Source of the DNA: a bacterium
GTDB taxonomy: Bacteria; Armatimonadota; Zipacnadia; Zipacnadales; Zipacnadaceae
Length of the DNA: 5,994 bases
Assembly: GCA_030607655.1 (NCBI GenBank)
Contig: JAUWJN010000178.1
Location: forward strand, 1 to 5,994
Direction: 5' to 3'
Position 1 is the stretch's first letter; every line of letters starts with the position of its first letter. Shown one piece after another: positions 5,804-5,994 of the stretch. A model generated the notes under the pieces. The model worked only from the letters and a program-made list of their open reading frames with translations, was not told the origin of the DNA and made no database searches. The translations under genes were made by a program, and so were the position numbers.

Positions 5804-5994
5804 ATGTCGCCAGACATTATCCCAGGTCTTATCCGCCAGGTTGATAGCCAACGACTATCCAACAATCTGTTGTACCTGTGTAAGGACCCGCTGCCTTATC
5901 GCAAGGTCAACTACACAATCCCGGGGCATAGTAAGAGCACCCTGGACGAGGCGGATGACTTTATCGCCGGTCAGCTCAAGGGCTGGGGCTATAC
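5804..5994 (+). CDS. N-terminus of a probable M28-family zinc metallopeptidase (partial)
   Basis: The first 63 residues of an open frame run off the window edge. After MSPDIIPG the fragment reads IRQVDSQRLSNNLLYLCKDP (about 10-29), then YRKVNYTIPGHSKSTLDEAD (32-51) and ADDFIAGQLKGWGY (50-63). This follows the opening pattern of M28 aminopeptidase-like proteins: a helix with V-x-x-x-R-L and a Y/F-L, a basic and proline-containing stretch, then an A-x-x-F/Y-I-x-x-x-L-x-x-x-G-Y/L helix before the zinc-binding core. There is no signal peptide, so it would be cytoplasmic if the start is right. The zinc ligands and active-site residues lie beyond the window, so the assignment is by resemblance only. 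It is transcribed away from the export-family gene from a very strong promoter. Confidence 0.55.
   Translation, partial: MSPDIIPGLIRQVDSQRLSNNLLYLCKDPLPYRKVNYTIPGHSKSTLDEADDFIAGQLKGWGY

Noticed and set aside
1..5994. CRISPR array, tRNA, rRNA, insertion sequence or phage genes
   Set aside because: No regularly spaced direct repeats, cloverleaf-like sequence, rRNA stretches, transposase motifs or integrase motifs were seen on either strand.

Overview
The window is an ordinary-looking bacterial chromosomal segment with moderate to slightly high GC. It holds four complete genes and two genes cut by the window edges. I see no tRNA, rRNA, CRISPR array, insertion sequence or phage gene. The lineage is not fixed by the sequence. 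The c-di-AMP synthase pair cdaA-cdaR points to a phylum that makes this second messenger (Firmicutes, Actinobacteria, Chloroflexi, Armatimonadota and similar). A HEAT/TPR secreted protein, a GT-C membrane glycosyltransferase and an M28-like peptidase would suit a deep-branching environmental phylum such as Armatimonadota or Chloroflexi, but that is a guess from general character.

Layout. On the + strand at the left edge are the last 31 codons of an unidentified gene (3-98). Next come a secreted HEAT-plus-TPR repeat protein (162-1283) and a multi-spanning GT-C type glycosyltransferase (1348-2994). Each of the two complete genes has a good sigma70-like promoter directly upstream. Reading the other way and converging on the glycosyltransferase is a minus-strand block: a COG2426-type small multidrug export family membrane protein (5119-5622), then cdaA (4190-5002) and cdaR (3076-4158). 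An 81-nt gap with a nested inverted repeat separates the two converging blocks. A 181-nt divergent region (5623-5803) carries a perfect-consensus sigma70 promoter. It drives a + strand gene, probably an M28-family metallopeptidase, whose first 63 codons end at the window edge.

How the genes work together. CdaA (membrane diadenylate cyclase, ATP to c-di-AMP) and CdaR (membrane-anchored YbbR-domain regulator of CdaA) form the recognisable functional module, with their own candidate promoter at 5050-5079. The usual third partner, glmM, is not in the window; the glycosyltransferase lies tail to tail with cdaR instead. The glycosyltransferase and the HEAT/TPR protein both act at or outside the membrane and could be related in function, but each seems to have its own promoter and no link is proven.

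I found no convincing new system. The points most worth a second look are the glmM-less cdaA-cdaR arrangement, the acidic proline-rich tail of CdaR encoded over two 7-base homopolymers and a G-quadruplex motif, the inverted repeat just upstream of the cdaA promoter, and the nested inverted repeat between the convergent genes.
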